Part shown: positions 61,661 to 64,000 of the stretch, in pieces
How positions within the stretch are numbered: position 1 is the first letter of the stretch
Layout: every line of letters starts with the position of its first letter
DNA from: an uncultured Clostridia bacterium
GTDB taxonomy: Bacteria > Bacillota > Clostridia > Oscillospirales > Ruminococcaceae
Assembly: GCA_947168885.1 (NCBI GenBank)
Contig: CAMVNQ010000001.1
Coordinates: 554,981 to 618,980 of the forward strand
Length of the DNA: 64,000 bases
Direction: 5' to 3'
Notes under the pieces: model-generated
What the model was told of the DNA's origin: nothing
Databases searched by the model: none
The model's input: the letters and a program-made list of their open reading frames with translations, nothing else
Program-made: the position numbers and the translations under genes

Positions 61661-62437
61661 TTACATCTTGTCTGCCTGCAATACTGCGTTCAGCAGTACG
61701 GTTGCGGCTTCCGTATATTCTTTCGCGCCGTCCGGGCTCACGAGTATCACCGCAGTCGGCAGCATATTCGCGGATATCCATGCGTCACGTTCCGGCTCAT
61801 AGTGCATCTTCTCCGTTTTTACACCGCAGGCTGCCGCGCTGTCCTCTGTGAGCTTTGTAAGTTTGGCGTTGAATCTGAACTCGGACCGTCCGACTGATGC
61901 GGAAACGGTATCCGCAATACCTATCCCGTCGGGCACTGCTGCCGTATGTATTTCAAACATAAAGCGGTGATCGTGGGTATTAAGACGATTGCGGCTGCTT
62001 CCTTTCGTGAACTTTTTTGGTTTTATATCCTTGTAATCTCCGCGTATTTCCTCGGGAAGATAGTCAAGGCAGAGTGTACCCATTGCGGGGATAAGCTCCC
62101 ACTCGTTTTCCACCGGCTCGTCATTCCACAGCAGCACCGTGATCGCGTGGATGTTCTGTATCTCCTCCGCATTGACGGTCTCGATAAGTTCCACAGCCGT
62201 GCACAAGCCCGCAGTATCTGCGCTGTCGGAGCAGGACAGGACTATACTCTTGCTGTCCGGTGCACTACCGGGAAGGGTAACATATATATTTCCGAGATCA
62301 TCGGTCTGTGCAGTACAACCGAGCGATTCAAGCCGTGTTATAATATATTTTCTGCTGTCCTTGTGCTTTTTCAGTTCAGAAAGTAATGCCGTTATTCTTT
62401 CTTCGCTGCACCTGTACAGCGTGTCTCCTTTGTACAT
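61661..62437 (-). CDS. Shortened M20-like (hydantoinase/carbamoylase) protein
   Basis: The 258-residue product shows M20 amidohydrolase landmarks in degenerate form: DDLGNIYVTLPGS, VLLWNDEPVENEW (the EE block), MFEIHTAAVPDGIGI and DAWISANMLPTAVILVSPDG. The zinc-binding H-x-D block is replaced by SCSDSAD, and the length is far below the usual ~410, with the dimerisation lid reduced. It is the first gene of the operon, 15 bp upstream of the ATP-grasp gene. It is likely non-catalytic or altered; the family call is by pattern only. Confidence 0.6.
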   Translation of the reverse strand: MYKGDTLYRCSEERITALLSELKKHKDSRKYIITRLESLGCTAQTDDLGNIYVTLPGSAPDSKSIVLSCSDSADTAGLCTAVELIETVNAEEIQNIHAITVLLWNDEPVENEWELIPAMGTLCLDYLPEEIRGDYKDIKPKKFTKGSSRNRLNTHDHRFMFEIHTAAVPDGIGIADTVSASVGRSEFRFNAKLTKLTEDSAAACGVKTEKMHYEPERDAWISANMLPTAVILVSPDGAKEYTEAATVLLNAVLQADKM

Positions 62438-62475
62438 AAGGGGTCACTCCTTACTGTTTATTTCACAAAATAGCG

Positions 62476-62506
62476 AAAGGCGCCGCTCAAACAGAGCAGC
62501 GCCTTT
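62476..62506. terminator. Intrinsic terminator
   Basis: AAAGGCGCcGCTC-aaaca-GAGCaGCGCCTTT is a 13-bp stem with one mismatch, lying between the operon start and the adh remnant. Confidence 0.7.
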
Positions 62507-62659
62507 GCCTTGAACCATACTGATATTATATCAGAAATAATAAATGATGTCAAGAAAATATGAAATTTTGTGCTTCAGCACTTGCAAAATCGTGATATTT
62601 ATGGCTGATTACGCCTTATAAATACAATTATTATGCATTATTTACAATTCTATAATTCA

Positions 62660-62694
62660 AATAAGGCGGCATATAACAAGTATGTCGCCTTATT
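62660..62694. terminator. Hairpin terminator of the adh remnant
   Basis: AATAAGGCG and CGCCTTATT pair around an AT-rich loop, with inner GCATA/TATGT partly pairing. It lies 30 bp past the minus-strand stop of the truncated alcohol dehydrogenase. Confidence 0.6.
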
Positions 62695-62724
62695 ATGAGG
62701 AAGAAAACTATTGAGAGTTTGTTG

Positions 62725-63024
62725 TCAATCCCAGAGAGAAGAATAAATTCTGAGAATATCTTCTTTGGTCATCGCCCTGACCGTATTTGCGGGGCTTCCG
62801 CTCGCGATAGCGTCATCAGCCATTTTATCCGCAGCAGCGAGGAACTTCTCCTTGTCGATGCCGTACTCGGCGAGTGTCGGGACTTCGCAGATCTTACAGA
62901 TCTCGCCGAGCTTCGCAAGGAATTTCCCGGAAGCCGCCTCGTCGCTGTCCGAGCTTTCCGCGGCTCCGACCGCACGTCCGAGTTCCGCGAACCGCTCATA
63001 AGCACCGTCAAGCGCAAAGCCTAT
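62725..63024 (-). pseudogene. C-terminal fragment of iron-containing alcohol dehydrogenase
   Basis: The minus-strand frame ending at TGA 62725-62727 reads ALDGAYERFAELGRAVGA ... VPTLAEYGIDKEKFLAAADK ... ADDAIASGSPANTVRAMTKEDI, the conserved C-terminus of Fe-dependent alcohol dehydrogenases. Similarity stops near 63015 and a stop follows upstream at 63025, so ~290 residues are missing. The ORF track shows only shadows here. An insertion or deletion near 63015 removed the rest. Confidence 0.8.
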
Positions 63025-63042
63025 TCACAAGCGGAAGAAGTT

Positions 63043-63246
63043 ATGCTAAACCTGTGCAGGCAAACCGTTTTGAACAACGTTATTCATGACCGCGCCGACC
63101 TCGTCCGGCTTAAAAAGACAAAAGCCGTACAAGACGCACGGTTATCGGAGCTACGGAAAGCCTTTGAGAGCGCCAAGAAGCAGTACGAAGTCTATTCGGA
63201 TACGCTTAATAATGAATGCAACGATAGTATAAGAGGAAAAAAATAG
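63043..63246 (+). pseudogene. Possible 3' remnant of an element gene
   Basis: The plus-strand frame from the junction near 63015 to 63246 encodes a basic, helical, coiled-coil-like stretch (LKKTKAVQDARLSELRKAFE) typical of the C-terminus of recombinases or mobilization proteins. The ATG at 63043 has only a weak ribosome-binding site, and the 5' part of the track ORF is antisense to the adh fragment. No family is assigned. Confidence 0.4.
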
Positions 63247-63317
63247 TCTTTGTCAATGTGTTCGTGTTTATCTGTCCCATAAATCGACCAGTTTTTAAAT
63301 ATTTCTTTCAAAACCTC

Positions 63318-63346
63318 TTGACAAATCTGAAATTATAGTGTATTAT
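63318..63346 (+). promoter_or_regulatory. Promoter for the Zn-ribbon gene
   Basis: TTGACA and TATTAT are separated by 17 bp, about 60 bp upstream of the gene at 63408. Confidence 0.8.
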
Positions 63347-63407
63347 AAGCTATAAGCACGAACAAGCCGTTCGCGTTTTTAATCCCACAGTCGCGGAGGT
63401 CAAGTCG

Positions 63408-63602
63408 ATGAGGCCGTTATCTGTCAAATGTCAGAGATGTAACTTCCGGCTTTTCGATGTCAGACCTGAGACTGATCCTCACGGAATAATCTCTATCAAA
63501 TGCATAAGCTGCGGAAAAATATCGGATATTGACATAGCCGAATATGTGAAGAATCCGCCGCCGGAAATTGATAGAACGAAGGTCGTGAAGAAGAGCGACT
63601 GA
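63408..63602 (+). CDS. Com-like zinc-ribbon protein (64 aa)
   Basis: Two CxxC pairs (VKCQRCNFRLF, IKCISCGKISD) form a zinc ribbon resembling the Mu-phage Com regulator. GGAGG precedes the ATG, and a strong promoter and terminator enclose the gene as a single unit. Such genes often sit at element borders. The role is unknown. Confidence 0.75.
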   Translation: MRPLSVKCQRCNFRLFDVRPETDPHGIISIKCISCGKISDIDIAEYVKNPPPEIDRTKVVKKSD

Positions 63603-63685
63603 GTCTAATCCTAAAATTTAATAACTCATCAGCGGCGCGAGCAACGGGTCCGTGACAGGCATTACGACCTGCCCAACGAGTCACC

Positions 63686-63758
63686 AAATGGCCGAACACT
63701 GAATATCTGAGATGAACACATAGTCTTGGATGTTCTTTGTTCGGCCATTTTTATTTTT
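63686..63758 (+). terminator. Strong intrinsic terminator
   Basis: AAATGGCCGAACA (63686-63698) pairs perfectly with TGTTCGGCCATTT (63738-63750) and is followed by TTATTTTT. The 39-nt loop is unusually long. Confidence 0.75.
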
Positions 63759-63790
63759 CTCCGGTACTTTTATGTCAGTGATGAGAGGAT

Positions 63791-63861
63791 GGGACTAAAA
63801 TGGGACTTTTTTGGGACTATGTGGGACTAAATTGGGACTAAATTGGGACTCATTTGGTACT
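63791..63861. repeat. 11-bp-phased GGGACT array
   Basis: GGGACT starts at 63791, 63802, 63813, 63823, 63834 and 63845, and a GGTACT variant lies at 63856; the spacing is 11, 11, 10, 11, 11 and 11 bp. All sites face one side of the helix. It resembles tyrosine-integrase arm sites at the end of an element that extends past the window. Further right, GAAAAGTACTTTTC and GGAGC-N7-GCTCC are short palindromes, and no gene is seen up to 64000. Confidence 0.7.
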
Positions 63862-64000
63862 GACTTTCGGCTTGGAATGTGCTACAATAGGATTACAGAG
63901 AGAAAAATGATTTGAGTGGCAACCTTTTACTGCCATACCGCAACTAACCCACGAAAAGTACTTTTCGGAAGCGGAGCCTGATCAGCTCCAAAACCAAAAA

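Noticed and set aside
62695-63246. 183-aa plus-strand ORF
   Set aside because: Its first half is exactly antisense to the conserved C-terminus of an iron alcohol dehydrogenase; only the part after ~63015 can be real.

Overview
The window looks like DNA from a low-to-moderate GC anaerobic Firmicute of the Ruminococcus/Oscillospiraceae kind. This rests on strong AGGAGG ribosome-binding sites, TTGACA-N17-TATAAT promoters and gene families typical of gut Clostridia. No rRNA or complete tRNA gene was found. Most of the window is a tandem pile-up of integrated mobile elements; only the last ~9 kb looks like resident chromosome.

Region A (1-11.8 kb) opens with a split HipA toxin-antitoxin operon of HipBST layout whose kinase gene runs off the left edge. 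Upstream of it lie three evenly spaced TATACC-N6-GGTATA operators. Next comes an XRE regulator with an operator-like array, then a long non-coding stretch containing a candidate structured RNA. A ClpP-like peptidase and a ClpA/ClpC-like unfoldase follow; the unfoldase frame extends upstream through an in-frame TGA into a Nif11-like segment. A small DUF6809-like protein, a DUF927-like replicative ATPase and a large serine recombinase complete the region. The recombinase frame ends inside a sequence matching the 3' end of a tRNA gene, probably tRNA-Glu.

Region B (11.79-54.30 kb) is a ~42.5-kb integrative mobilizable element. It is bounded by identical 24-bp direct repeats of that tRNA 3' end and by matching pairs of AAAGAACAA boxes. 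At its right end it carries a tyrosine integrase, excisionase-type HTH proteins, a MobC-like accessory protein, a MOBP-type relaxase and an oriT-like hairpin cluster. Its cargo is a defence and stress island: nucleotidyltransferases, an AAA ATPase, Fic, RhuM, an MccF-like S66 peptidase, two GNATs, an isochorismatase-like hydrolase and a complete Wadjet (JetABCD) operon. The Wadjet genes are fused transcriptionally to a Nudix hydrolase and a PLD-nuclease/helicase. Further cargo includes a DUF2971 gene, a second nuclease-helicase with a MazG-like partner, and a family of small proteins with an N-terminal EF-hand-like loop. Last come a SNF2/RapA-like helicase coupled to a sacsin-type ATPase with an HNH-like tail, and a SLOG-like protein. 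Two non-coding repeat regions stand out: a GGGTCAACC-rich 1.1 kb region and a 1.35-kb array of about nine degenerate ~130-180-bp units just before oriT.

Region C (54.3-62.5 kb) starts with remnants of another element (11-bp arm-like repeats and a second DUF6809-like gene). It continues with a compact minus-strand operon: an M20-like protein, a circularly permuted ATP-grasp, alpha-E, transglutaminase, two M14-type deacylases (one lacking the usual zinc motifs), a FUSC-HAD-like membrane fusion and a peptidase C26. The set resembles predicted peptide ligation/modification clusters. Region D (62.5-64 kb) holds a truncated iron alcohol dehydrogenase, a Zn-ribbon gene, a strong terminator and an 11-bp-phased repeat array, which probably marks the edge of another integrated element.
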